Source of the DNA: Bacillota bacterium
GTDB lineage: Bacteria > Bacillota_A > Clostridia > Tissierellales > Peptoniphilaceae
Reading direction: 5' to 3'
NCBI GenBank assembly: GCA_023418535.1
Contig: JAEZZN010000051.1
Location: forward strand, 1 to 27,528
DNA: 27,528 bases
Under the pieces are notes generated by a model. That model searched no databases, had not been told where the DNA came from, and was given only the letters and a program-made list of their open reading frames with translations. Shown piece after piece: positions 1 to 8,200 of the stretch (position 1 is its first letter; every line of letters starts with the position of its first letter). The position numbers and the translations under genes were made by a program.

Positions 1-125
1 CTGCTTCAGCAGTAGTTGGGATAGTGGTGCGTGTGATAGAATACTCGGAGCCCCAATAGGGGCGTGCCGGTATTCGCGCCTTATAGGCGCAGTGCAAACT
101 ACCAGCTAAGCTGGTAGTTTTGATT
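1..125 (+). mobile_element. Probable right end of an IS200/IS605-type element with structured RNA (partial)
   Basis: This GC-rich stretch contrasts sharply with the AT-rich DNA that follows. It is a string of compact hairpins: CTGC-TTCA-GCAG at 1-12, GCCCC-AATA-GGGGC at 50-63, GCGCC-TTATA-GGCGC at 76-90, and a perfect 12-bp stem (AAACTACCAGCT with its complement, one-base loop) at 96-120 followed by TTTGATTT. No reading frame here is convincing; all three forward frames hit a stop. Serial hairpins ending in a strong stem that abuts ordinary AT-rich DNA resemble the 3' end of IS200/IS605 (TnpB-type) elements, where the structured end can be the scaffold of a TnpB guide RNA. I infer this from structure and general familiarity. 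The last hairpin could equally be a plain terminator of an unidentified structured RNA. The element's left part and any tnpB gene would lie outside the window. Confidence 0.42.
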
Positions 126-170
126 TAGATTTTAGATGAAATAAAAATAAATTATTTTTAAATTATAGAA

Positions 171-198
171 TAGAATACGAAAAAATTTGTGATATAAT
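171..198 (+). promoter_or_regulatory. Putative sigma-A promoter for the PTS_EIIC_2 gene
   Basis: A perfect TATAAT sits at 193-198, about 68 bases before the start codon at 266. The upstream box is poor (TAGAAT at 171-176, 16-base spacer), so this call rests mainly on the -10 box and on its position directly downstream of the hairpin string at the window start. In DNA this AT-rich, chance TATAAT matches are common. Confidence 0.35.
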
Positions 199-265
199 AT
201 TATAAGTTATATAAAAATAAATTAGGAAATTTTTTGAGTTAATTATATTTTCTATTGGAAGAGCG

Positions 266-1264
266 ATGAAAAATTATATTGTAAAAGTGTTGAATGGTAT
301 GGCTTTAGGCCTTTTTTCATCATTAATTATAGGGTTAATACTTAAACAAATTGGCGAAGCCTTAAATATAGAATATATATATTATGCTGGAGATATGGCC
401 CAGAGACTTATGGGACCAGCTATAGGTGCAGGAGTTGCATACTCTTCTGGTGCTAAAGGTTTAGTTCTTTTTAGTTCTATAGTTGCAGGAGCTCTTGGAG
501 CAGGAAGCATTAACTCTGTTGATGGACAAGTTTTAATTAATATAGGAGAACCAGTAGGTGCTTTTTTCTCGGCTTTAATAGCTTCAGAAATAGGAAATAG
601 AATAGTAGGGAAAACTAAAATTGATATAATTATTGTGCCTACAGTAGTGATTGTAGTTGGGGTTTATGTAGGGGTATATTTAAGTCCAGTAATTTCATCA
701 TTCATGAATTATATTGGAGAATTTATTAATTTTGCTACAACTCAAAGACCTTTTATTATGGGGATTATAATTTCAGTAGTTATGGGAATTGCACTTACAC
801 TTCCTATAAGTTCAGCGGCTATTGGGATATCTCTGAACTTAAAGGGACTTGCAGCTGGAGCGTCTGTTGTAGGATGTTGCTGTCATATGATTGGTTTTGC
901 TGTTGCATCATATAAAGATAATGGTTTTGGAGGACTTATCTCGCAAGGGATTGGTACTTCAATGATACAAATGCCAAATATTATCAAAAAACCAATAATT
1001 GCACTGCCTGCAATAATATCTTCTGCAATACTTGGACCATTGGCAACAACTGTGCTAAAAATCGAATCTAATGCAATTGGATCTGGAATGGGGACAAGTG
1101 GACTAGTTGGAACGATATCTACAATTGGAGTAATGGGAAAAGATAGTATAGGAATTATTATATTAATTCAATTTATATTACCTGCAATAATTTCTTATTT
1201 AGTTTATAATTTTCTTAATAAAAAAGGCTTAATAAGATCTGGTGATATGAAATTACAATCTTAA
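266..1264 (+). CDS. PTS_EIIC_2-family membrane protein (PTS sugar transporter subunit IIC-like)
   Basis: A 332-residue, almost wholly hydrophobic protein with about nine membrane segments rich in Gly/Ala/Ser, resembling the PTS_EIIC_2 family. Visible features are a conserved-looking GPAIGAGVAY stretch near residue 50, the SSIVAGALGAGSI segment near 70-82, and a Cys-Cys-Cys-His cluster near residue 205. No IIA or IIB domain is fused and none is encoded next to it, which is usual for this family. Its substrate is unknown, and annotation as a sugar PTS permease is by homology only. The start at 266 is supported by a GGAAGAG ribosome binding site just upstream. The next gene follows after 48 bases, so the two may be cotranscribed. 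Family assignment fairly sure; function uncertain. Confidence 0.75.
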   Translation: MKNYIVKVLNGMALGLFSSLIIGLILKQIGEALNIEYIYYAGDMAQRLMGPAIGAGVAYSSGAKGLVLFSSIVAGALGAGSINSVDGQVLINIGEPVGAFFSALIASEIGNRIVGKTKIDIIIVPTVVIVVGVYVGVYLSPVISSFMNYIGEFINFATTQRPFIMGIIISVVMGIALTLPISSAAIGISLNLKGLAAGASVVGCCCHMIGFAVASYKDNGFGGLISQGIGTSMIQMPNIIKKPIIALPAIISSAILGPLATTVLKIESNAIGSGMGTSGLVGTISTIGVMGKDSIGIIILIQFILPAIISYLVYNFLNKKGLIRSGDMKLQS

Positions 1265-1312
1265 TTTATAATATAATTTAAATGTGATAAAATTAATATT
1301 TAGGAGACAGAT

Positions 1313-1702
1313 TTGAAATTGACAAAAGGAGATAAAGTATTAGTTATCGTCTTAATAATATTTAGTCTTTTATTTGCTTTTTACATGGCTACAGTTAATA
1401 AGAATTTAGAAAAGAAGTATGTAAGCATACAAATTAATGGTGAAGAGATAAATACCATTGAGTTTTCAAAGGATATTATCGGAGAGACATATGTCCTTGA
1501 AACAGAATTTGGAAGAAATGTATTACAGTTTGGTGATGGAGAGGTGAAGATTATAGAAGCTTCTTGTCCAGATCAATTATGTGTAAAACAGGGTAAAATT
1601 GGACAAGTTGGACAATTAATAGTTTGTTTACCAAATAGATTAGTAGTAGAGATTAAAGCAAATAATGCTGGAAATGATGATATTGATAATATTGTTTTTT
1701 AA
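1313..1702 (+). CDS. NusG domain II-containing protein (membrane-anchored)
   Basis: A 129-residue protein with an N-terminal membrane anchor (residues about 8-26) and an extracytoplasmic domain matching the NusG_II family. The diagnostic part is CPDQLCVKQG (Cys85 and Cys90), followed by GQLIVCLPNRLVVEI with a third Cys at 105. Despite the name, stand-alone NusG_II proteins are not transcription factors; they are small exported proteins often paired with Gx transporters and linked to flavin or quinone redox loci. That is the arrangement here, with the Gx transporter starting 3 bases downstream. The start codon is TTG at 1313, chosen because a clear TAGGAGACA ribosome binding site lies 3-11 bases upstream and no in-frame ATG fits the N-terminus. 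The exact biochemical role is not known. Confidence 0.8.
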   Translation: MKLTKGDKVLVIVLIIFSLLFAFYMATVNKNLEKKYVSIQINGEEINTIEFSKDIIGETYVLETEFGRNVLQFGDGEVKIIEASCPDQLCVKQGKIGQVGQLIVCLPNRLVVEIKANNAGNDDIDNIVF

Positions 1703-1705
1703 TTT

Positions 1706-2227
1706 ATGAGTAAAGATATTAGAGATTTAGTGTACACAGCGCTTTTAGTAGCTATGGCTCTTGCTGTGTCGTTAGTTGAAACACTAATTCCTTTACCATT
1801 TGTTATGCCCGGCGCAAAGCTAGGTTTATCAAATATGGTAATACTTGTCACATTAATTTTATACGGTTTTAAGAGAGGTATGCTTGTAGCAGTATTAAAA
1901 TCGGTATTATTAATGATGATAATAGGATTTGGTCCAAGTTTTATATATAGTTTTAGTGGTGCTGTTTTTAGCACAATAATGATGTGGATTGCCTACAAAT
2001 ATTTTTCAATGAATTTTAAAATATTTAGTGTTATAGGGGTGAGTATAATAGGTGCTGTTTCACATAATTTCGCCCAGGTTACTGCTGCGGCGTATATTTT
2101 GAAGTCACTTATGTTATATACTTATTTCCCATTTTTAACCTTAATAGCAATTGTTACGGGATATTTTGTAGGACTCGGCTCAGACAATGTGGCTTCTCAT
2201 TTAAATAAAATATTTAAAAATATTTAA
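1706..2227 (+). CDS. Gx transporter family membrane protein (heptaprenyl diphosphate synthase component I-like)
   Basis: A 173-residue integral membrane protein with five or six predicted helices. The N-terminal ALLVAMALAVSLVETLIPLP and the following PGAKLGLSNMVILVTL segment are typical of the Gx transporter family, historically labelled heptaprenyl diphosphate synthase component I. The family resembles ECF-type substrate-binding subunits and is usually coupled to a NusG_II protein, as here. In Listeria a similar pair (EetA/EetB) belongs to the extracellular electron transfer locus. No prenyltransferase, FMN transferase or Ndh2 gene is adjacent in this window, so an electron-transfer role is only suggested. 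The gap to the upstream gene is 3 bases, with no strong ribosome binding site, which hints at translational coupling. Confidence 0.8.
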   Translation: MSKDIRDLVYTALLVAMALAVSLVETLIPLPFVMPGAKLGLSNMVILVTLILYGFKRGMLVAVLKSVLLMMIIGFGPSFIYSFSGAVFSTIMMWIAYKYFSMNFKIFSVIGVSIIGAVSHNFAQVTAAAYILKSLMLYTYFPFLTLIAIVTGYFVGLGSDNVASHLNKIFKNI

Positions 2228-2236
2228 GGAGAAGAC

Positions 2237-2932
2237 ATGAAAAATTATACAATCAAAGAAATTATTAAAAATGAAAGACCTATGGAAAAACTAGCTACTT
2301 ATGGAAGACAATCCTTAAGTAATTCGGAGTTATTAGCTATATTAATTGGTTCAGGAACTAAAAAGAAAAATGCAATAAAACTTGCTGATGAAATTCTTCA
2401 TAAGAAACTTATAAGTAAGAATTTATTGTATACCGAAATTCAGCAATTAGTTCAAATTGACGGTATTGGATTATCAAAAGCTTCGAGAATAATTGCTGGT
2501 TTAGAGCTGGGAAAAAGATTATCTAAAATAGATAAGATGGATAGTATTTCACTTACAAATCCAGATTCTGTAGCAGACTATTTATTTGAACATTTTAGAG
2601 ATTCGTATAAAGAAGAATTTGTAGTTTTATTGTTGAATACAAAAAATAGAATTATTACAATTAAAACAATTTCTCAGGGAACTATTAATCAAACCTTAGT
2701 TCATCCCAGAGAAGTTTTTAGAGATGCTATTTTGCATAATGCAAATGCAATTATAGTTAGTCATAACCATCCTAGTGGGGATCCTACTCCAAGCAAAGAA
2801 GATATTCTTATAACTGATAGATTGGTAAAAGTGGGAGAATATATAGGTATAAAGGTTTTAGATCATATTGTTGTAGGAAATAACGAGTATATTAGTTTTA
2901 GGGAAAAAGGTTTAATAAAGGAAAAAATATGA
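2237..2932 (+). CDS. radC: RadC family JAB/JAMM domain protein
   Basis: A 231-residue protein of typical RadC length. An N-terminal helix-hairpin-helix region (IDGIGLSKASRI near residue 74-85) precedes a JAMM-fold domain. The metal-binding motif is complete: His176-x-His178, then Ser186 and Asp189 in SHNHPSGDPTPSKED. RadC proteins are annotated as DNA repair proteins, but their in vivo role is unsettled. This gene sits in the usual firmicute position just upstream of mreB and overlaps it through an ATGA junction (2929-2932). A strong AAGGAG site precedes the ATG. The location is chromosomal core rather than a mobile-element RadC. Confidence 0.93.
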   Translation: MKNYTIKEIIKNERPMEKLATYGRQSLSNSELLAILIGSGTKKKNAIKLADEILHKKLISKNLLYTEIQQLVQIDGIGLSKASRIIAGLELGKRLSKIDKMDSISLTNPDSVADYLFEHFRDSYKEEFVVLLLNTKNRIITIKTISQGTINQTLVHPREVFRDAILHNANAIIVSHNHPSGDPTPSKEDILITDRLVKVGEYIGIKVLDHIVVGNNEYISFREKGLIKEKI

Positions 2933-3933
2933 TATTTAGTATTGGAAAAGTCCTAGCTATTGATTTAGGAAGTGATAGCACATTAATTTATAAAGATAAA
3001 AATAAAGGTATTATTCAAGGATCTTCTCAAGTTGCTATTGATATTAAAAATGGAGAATATATTGCAATAGGAGATAAAGCCTCAGAAATGTATGGAAAAT
3101 CTCCAGAAAATATTGCAGTAATAAATCCAATTCAAGATGGAACTATATCTGATTTTGATACTACCAAAATTTTGTTAAAGTATTATATTGAGAAAGCATC
3201 TGGTGGATTTTCAATTGTGCAACCTAAAGTTGTTATAAATGCACCTTCAGGTATTAATGATATAGAACTAAGAGCTATAGAAGATGCATCTATATATGCA
3301 GGAGCTAGAGAGGTATATATTCTAGAATCTTCTCTTGCAGCAGCAATAGGTGCAGGATTTGATATAAGTAAATCTGAAGGAAGAATAATAGTTAATATAG
3401 GTGCAGGGAATACGGAAATAGCTATTATTTCTATGAATGGCATTGTACTTTCCAAAAATTTAAAATTTGGCGGTGCACAATTAGATCAAAGAATAGCGGA
3501 TTATATATATGATAAATATTCATTACTTATTGGAATAAATACGGCTAAAGAAATAAAAGAAAATTTAGGAAATGTTTTTGAGCCTACAAATACTAGTTAT
3601 GAAGTAAGCGGGAGAGATTTATTATCAGGAATGCCAGTGAACTTAGATGTAAATGATCAAGATGTACTATCTGCTATAAAGGGTGATATTAATCAAATAA
3701 TTAATGAAATCAGAATGCAAATAGAGAAAAATCCTCCAGAACTTGCAAGAGATATACTTAAAAATGGTATATTTTTAACCGGAGGACTAAGCCAATTAAA
3801 AGGACTTGATAAACTAATAGAAAGAGAAATTGGTATAAAAGTAATTAGGTCGAAAAATCCTTTAACGGATGTAGTAAATGGACTAAAAATTGTTGCAGAT
3901 AATCTTAAAGAATATATAAATATTAGGAAATAA
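2929..3933 (+). CDS. mreB: Divergent MreB-type actin homologue (rod-shape determination)
   Basis: A 334-residue actin-fold ATPase-family protein, first of an mreB-mreC-mreD-PBP2 cluster, which makes the assignment firm. Alignable landmarks are AIDLGSDSTLIY at the N-terminus (phosphate 1), PSGINDIELRAI, ESSLAAAIGAG near residue 130, AKEIKENLG near 205 and LTGGLSQLKGLD near 283 (adenosine loop). Several nucleotide-contacting positions differ from ordinary MreB, as I remember it: DLGTANT has become DLGSDST, the phosphate 2 loop DIGGGTTE has become NIGAGNTE (Asp to Asn), EEP before AAAIG has become ESS, and GGGA has become GGLS. Normally MreB forms membrane filaments that position the elongation machinery with MreC, MreD, RodA and PBP2. 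Whether this copy still hydrolyses ATP is doubtful. It starts inside the radC stop codon. Confidence 0.88.
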   Translation: MIFSIGKVLAIDLGSDSTLIYKDKNKGIIQGSSQVAIDIKNGEYIAIGDKASEMYGKSPENIAVINPIQDGTISDFDTTKILLKYYIEKASGGFSIVQPKVVINAPSGINDIELRAIEDASIYAGAREVYILESSLAAAIGAGFDISKSEGRIIVNIGAGNTEIAIISMNGIVLSKNLKFGGAQLDQRIADYIYDKYSLLIGINTAKEIKENLGNVFEPTNTSYEVSGRDLLSGMPVNLDVNDQDVLSAIKGDINQIINEIRMQIEKNPPELARDILKNGIFLTGGLSQLKGLDKLIEREIGIKVIRSKNPLTDVVNGLKIVADNLKEYINIRK

Positions 3934-3934
3934 A

Positions 3935-4768
3935 ATGTTATATTATAATAAAAATAGAGTAAATAAAAAACATATAATTAGAGTTTTAGTGCTTTTTTCA
4001 CTAATTTTACTTACGTCAATTAATCCTGATGCAAGTAGAATTGGTAGTAGAGTATATAGTTTTATAACTAAACCAATAACTCTTTTAACTACCAAAGTTT
4101 CTAAAGTAACTACTGATGCTATAGACGCAGTAATTGGGACAAAACCAAATAGAGATATGGTGAATAAACTTACAAAAGAAAATGAAGAACTAAAATCAAA
4201 AGTTAATAATTTAGAATTTGTTTTAAATAATCAAGAATATTTAAAACAATCTATTAAATTTAAGGAATTAACAAATGCTTTAAATGCTAATTTAATTATG
4301 ATAGATAATGATTCAAGATTTTCACAATTTATGATTGATAAAGGAATATTAAATGGAGTACATGTAGGAGATGAAATTGTAAGTTCTTACGGAAGCAATG
4401 AAACTAATACTTTGGGGTCTTTGGTAGGAAGGGTAATTGAAGTAAATGAAAGCACTTCAGTAATATCTTCTATATATGATGATAAATATAATATAACTTT
4501 TGAACACGGAAAAACCAACACAATTGGAGTTATAAGAAATCGAAATAATGGATATCTTGAAGGTTATATGCTTAATACAGCTGATATAAAAGTTGGAGAT
4601 TCTGTATATACTTCAGGTACCGGAGGGCTATATCAAAGAGGATTATATTTAGGAAAAATAACAGAAGTAAAGATGTCTCAAGATGGATTAAATCAATTAG
4701 TAACTATTTTAAGTCCAGTTAATTTTGCAAAACTATATGAAGTATTTGTATTGAGAGGAGATAATTAA
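3935..4768 (+). CDS. mreC: Rod shape-determining protein MreC
   Basis: A 277-residue bitopic protein with a membrane anchor at about residues 13-28, a coiled coil at about 68-100 (TKENEELKSKVNNLE), then the extracytoplasmic beta domain of MreC. Landmarks there include IDKGILNGVHVGDEI, GSLVGRVIEV, NITFEHGKTNTIGVI and VGDSVYTSG. MreC links cytoplasmic MreB to PBP2 in the elongasome outside the membrane. The length is typical. The gene begins one base after mreB stops, and its stop overlaps the mreD start by one base (TAATG), indicating a tightly coupled operon. Confidence 0.92.
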   Translation: MLYYNKNRVNKKHIIRVLVLFSLILLTSINPDASRIGSRVYSFITKPITLLTTKVSKVTTDAIDAVIGTKPNRDMVNKLTKENEELKSKVNNLEFVLNNQEYLKQSIKFKELTNALNANLIMIDNDSRFSQFMIDKGILNGVHVGDEIVSSYGSNETNTLGSLVGRVIEVNESTSVISSIYDDKYNITFEHGKTNTIGVIRNRNNGYLEGYMLNTADIKVGDSVYTSGTGGLYQRGLYLGKITEVKMSQDGLNQLVTILSPVNFAKLYEVFVLRGDN

Positions 4769-5268
4769 TGAAAAAGAGATATTTAATTATAATTTTGTTT
4801 ATATTAAATTTAATCATTGATTTATCTATTTTATCAAGATATGAATTTTATGGATATACACCAAGTATAACAATACCTATTATTGTGATATTATCAATGT
4901 TTGAGAAAAAAGAAAGTATTGTATATTACGCAATTTTGCAAGGAATATTTCAAGATTTATCATTTGGACATATAATTGGTCTTAATGCATTATTGTACTA
5001 TTTAATCTCATATTATACTTTTAAAAATGTTAAAGAAAACCAATATAGTTTATCATATGGAAATATATCAATAGTATTTGCAATATTATTTAAAAATATT
5101 TTTAGATTAATCAGCTCATATTTAATAAATAGAAAATTTTATTTCTTAAATATATATAATTTAGTATTTACAATAATTGCTGAATTAATTTTTACTTTAG
5201 TAATATTTGCTATTCTACACTTTGTATATAGCAGTATGGATAAAAAACGCGTTAAAAATCTATTTTAA
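4768..5268 (+). CDS. mreD: Rod shape-determining protein MreD
   Basis: A 166-residue polytopic membrane protein with about five helices. It fits MreD in size, hydrophobicity and position, and by the segment ILQGIFQDLSFGHIIGLNAL, which corresponds to the conserved G-x-x-x-D region of MreD. MreD works with MreC and PBP2 in lateral wall synthesis. It overlaps the last base of mreC and is followed by PBP2 after 9 bases. An AGGAG site lies upstream of the ATG. MreD proteins diverge fast, so context carries much of the weight. Confidence 0.87.
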   Translation: MKKRYLIIILFILNLIIDLSILSRYEFYGYTPSITIPIIVILSMFEKKESIVYYAILQGIFQDLSFGHIIGLNALLYYLISYYTFKNVKENQYSLSYGNISIVFAILFKNIFRLISSYLINRKFYFLNIYNLVFTIIAELIFTLVIFAILHFVYSSMDKKRVKNLF

Positions 5269-5277
5269 GGAGGCAAT

Positions 5278-8200
5278 ATGAAAAAAAGTAGACTAAATTT
5301 AATTCTAGTTCTTTTTCTAATTGCTTTTTTTGTACTATTTTTTAGACTATTTCAACTTACAATAGTTGAAGGGGAAAAGTATAGATCATTTTCAGACACT
5401 AACAGAATTAAAGAAGTTAATTTAGAAGCTACTAGAGGAATAATATATGATAGAAATGGTAAAGATCTTGCAACAAATAAAGCAACATATAATTTAGTGG
5501 CATATAAAGATAGATTTGATGAACTTGATAGAAAATCTAAAAATGAAGTTCTTTCAAAGTTAATAACTATTCTTGACCAAGATGGAATTAATTATCTTGA
5601 AGATTATTTTATTAGCTTGAATGAGTTTGTTTATGAAGATGAAAACTCATATTTTACAAACAAGCAATTACCTATTAATAAAGTAATACAAAAAATTCAA
5701 AAAGAAAATTTATTAAAAGATATATTTCTTTCTAAAATTCAAATAGATAATGGAATATATTTTTATCCTATAAAAAGAGTTACAGACTATTTGTCACTTA
5801 GAGGGAAAACTATACCAATTGAAGTCAATACAGGAGATGTAGTTGAAGTTAAATTTATAAAAAATTCTGAATATGACGCTTTAATTGATCAATCTATCAT
5901 TACAGAAAATACAACGGCCATGGATTATTTAACTTCATTAATAGAAAATGATGATAATTTTATTTATTATATTATTTCACATCCGTTTTCAAGAAAGATT
6001 GTATATGATTTATTGGTTCAAAAAGGTATACAAGATGATTTAAATATTTCTAATTTAACATATAAAGCGGATATAGATTATATTGAAAATAAGGCAAGAT
6101 TAAATAAATATTCTAAATCAGTAACTCTAAATTCTAAACCTAAAGATGATTTTATTAATTTAGTTAAAGAAAATTCACTTTCAGATTTATTGACATCCAT
6201 ATATAAAAGTACAGATAGCATGGTTGTTCCGGTGTCAACACTTATTAATAAATTAGAGAAAAGTGGAATTGAGACAAATATAGAATATACATTAGATGAG
6301 GAAAATCTTGAGGTTCATTTAAAATATAAAAATGAAGATTCTGATGAAACTCTTTCTCCAGAATACAGATTAATTGATCTTGCTACTCAAAACAAAATGA
6401 TTGACGAATTCATTTTGAGTAAAGATATTATAACATATGCAGAAAGATCATTGTTTGATAAGGGGATATATCCAAGAATTTATAAAGATGTTTGGGAATA
6501 TTCATATTTAAGTGATAAAGAAGATATGATAAAAAAATATGACTCAGACAAAGTGGAGGATGTATTTACGGAATTAACAGAAGATTATGAACTTGATTCA
6601 TATGATGAATATTTTAAACTGGGTATACTATCCATAAACAATAAAATAAACGAACAAGGTTATTTGGCCTATACTCCAAAAACTATTGCAAAGAACATAA
6701 ATAATGATTCATTGTTAAAAATTGAAGAGATGATACCTAAAGATACAGGCTTTGAGGTCGTAATAGATTCTATGAGATATTATCCTCATGATAATCTAGC
6801 ATCTCATGTCTTAGGATATATAGGAAGCATTTCTGAAAACAGTGAAGTTGAGGAATATATACAGTATAAAAAATATGACGCAAATGATAAAGTTGGTAAA
6901 TCAGGACTTGAACAGAGTTTTGAAGATACTCTAAGGGGTGTGAAAGGTAGAAAACTTGTATACACAGACGTATATGGTCAAACTACCGATACTATTGAAG
7001 AAATAAGCGCTGTTCCAGGAAATAATGTTTATACAACTATTGATTTAGAGTTCCAAAAACAAGTAGAAAGAATTACTTATGATATGCTTGAATCTCTAAG
7101 AGAAGGAACTCCGTATAAATCATATTTTGGAAATTATGATTTAGCACAAGCTCCAAAAGCACAAGTGGCTTCAGTGGTTGTTATGAATACTAAAACTGGG
7201 GAAATTCTAGCAATGGTGTCAACACCAGACTATAATCCAAATCTATTTGTAAATGGAATATCAACTTATGATTGGGATTCATTAAATAATTCAAATCCAG
7301 ATGATATGTATGCTCCTAGACCAATCGTAAACAATGTTATTCAGTCAGCTTTTCCTCCAGGGTCTACATTTAAGCCATTAGTGTCACTAGCAGCACTTGA
7401 AAATGGATTGAATCCTAATGCTACAATTGATACATCTGGTTTTATAGAAATCGATAATAATAAATATTATGAATTTATCTATTCTACACAAGGAAGAACA
7501 TGGGGAAGAATTGATTTATATACTGCATTAAAAGTATCAAGTAACTATTATTTTTATACACTAGGACTAGGATATAATCCTAATAATTTAAGTGATGATG
7601 TAACGCAAGTATCTGTTGAGGATATTCAATCAATGACTAAAAGATTGGGAATGCAAGATAAATCAGGAATAGAAATTGACAATAATACTGAATCCAGCGG
7701 GTATACTCCATCAATTGAAAGAAAGTTGGTTATAGTAAGAGCACAACTTAATTCGTATCTAAGAGAAAACTTAGCTTCTTACGCAAGTGAAGGTGTAGAA
7801 ATTACTGATGAAAAATTAGAGAATGATATTACAAATATTTTGACATGGCTTGATAAAGGCTCAGATATGTCTAGAACAGAAGTAATAGACGAATTAGAAA
7901 AAATGGGATATGAAGCATTAGAACCTTTAGAAGGTAGAACAATTGGTCTTGCAGATTTAGTAAAATACAGCTATATAAATGTTGCAAAATGGGACGAACA
8001 TGATAAGGTGAATATGGTTATTGGTCAAGGTCAAAACTCATATACACCAATACAAATGGTTCAGTATGCTGCGATATTAGGTAATGAAGGTAAATTTGTT
8101 CATCCTACATTATTAAAAGCTATTAAAAACTATAAAAATACAGAAGATATATTTGTCAATGAACCTAAAATTACTGATTCAGGTGTAGACAAAAACAATT

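Noticed and set aside
1264..1312. TATAAT-like boxes upstream of the NusG_II gene as a separate promoter
   Set aside because: Overlapping TATAAT matches exist at 1267-1277, but no -35 partner at suitable spacing, and such matches are frequent in AT-rich DNA.
2237..2932. RadC as a marker of a mobile or anti-restriction island
   Set aside because: Here radC overlaps mreB in the conserved chromosomal order, and the flanking genes are core genes.
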